NCBI GenBank assembly: GCA_036362985.1
Contig: JAYGXS010000005.1
Location: 5,494,141 to 5,558,140, forward strand
Source of the DNA: Ligula intestinalis
Lineage: Eukaryota > Platyhelminthes > Cestoda > Diphyllobothriidea > Diphyllobothriidae
DNA: 64,000 nucleotides
Reading direction: 5' to 3'
Below are positions 63,735 through 64,000 of the stretch, one piece after another; position 1 is the first letter of the stretch, and each line of letters opens with the position of its first letter. The position numbers and the translations under genes were made by a program. The notes beneath the pieces are model-generated. The model saw nothing but the letters and a program-made list of their open reading frames with translations. It ran no database searches and was not told the DNA's origin.

Positions 63735-64000
63735 TGTGACTAGCTCGTGTCGAAGTGCACGTTCCCAAAGGCCCACCGATGCGGTTTTCCACGCCTGGAT
63801 CAGCCAATGACGGTATCCGCCAAACCTGCCTTCTGGATGGCGATGAATAGCATGCTTGCACGCGTACCCGACGCAAGCTATCCGCCTGGCCAAAAACCTC
63901 AAGGCCGACCCGGCCAATGAACGCACTCCCTCTCTGTCTACTGGCCTGAATGCTGTGAAACCAGCACTTTGACTCGGCTGGCTCTCCTGGCCGGTTATAT
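63735..64000 (+). repeat. Dispersed repeat R3, copy 2
   Basis: Matches 16370-16640; runs off the right edge. Confidence 0.75.

Noticed and set aside
1..64000. CRISPR arrays, operons, bacterial ribosome binding sites or rRNA genes
   Set aside because: Introns, LINEs, PLEs and SINE-like repeats show a eukaryotic nuclear window; no regularly spaced short direct repeats or rRNA segments were seen.

Overview
This is a eukaryotic nuclear window, most likely from a parasitic flatworm. A tapeworm of the diphyllobothriid type is my best guess, but that is inference. The evidence is two intron-split animal genes, two 31-bp introns near the 5' end of one of them, a splice-acceptor-like AG one base before its start codon, and a dense load of Penelope-like elements (PLEs), CR1/jockey-like and RTE-like LINEs, tRNA-headed short repeats, TA- and 8-bp-TSD MITEs, and hammerhead-ribozyme-like motifs. 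Almost all open frames over 60 codons are chance frames or decayed transposon pieces.

Two host genes can be rebuilt exon by exon with matching phases. (1) eIF3e (INT6), plus strand, 45223-58072: ten exons giving 444 residues, against 445 in human. (2) A SNAP29-like Qbc-SNARE, minus strand, 33117 down to 21525: three firm exons giving 202 residues, plus a possible 9-codon first exon at 34004-34030. Its second firm intron, about 9.5 kb, holds a PLE, two inverted MITEs, an LTR-like repeat and a LINE scrap. A third candidate is a single terminal exon at 10138-10248 that resembles the last WD40 strand of a dynein intermediate-chain-like protein.

Layout. 1-480: PLE remnant. 480-3100: no gene, with a GC-rich stretch at 2290-2850. 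3160-4540: dispersed repeats and the 3' end of a LINE. 5370: hammerhead relic. 6000-8030: AT-rich, repeat-derived. 8031-8755: inverted and tandem tRNA-headed repeats with a hammerhead-like core. 9240-9975: PLE with GIY-YIG domain. 11555-14470: CR1-like LINE. 15355-20930: dispersed repeats, a tRNA-like gene, a second tRNA-headed repeat, a PLE fragment and a hAT-like MITE. 21525-34030: SNAP29-like gene. 35525-38170: LINE with endonuclease and RT. 39890-43880: CR1-like fragments. 45223-58072: eIF3e. 58240-59115: dispersed repeats. 60010-63160: nearly full-length RTE-like LINE. 63735-64000: dispersed repeat.

The most interesting biology is the repeated link between self-cleaving-ribozyme-like cores (CTGATGA, then a hairpin, then GAAA) and two kinds of repeat: the inverted terminal repeats of a PLE, and tRNA-promoter short repeats in a ~361-bp tandem arrangement. 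The second recalls the schistosome Sm-alpha elements.
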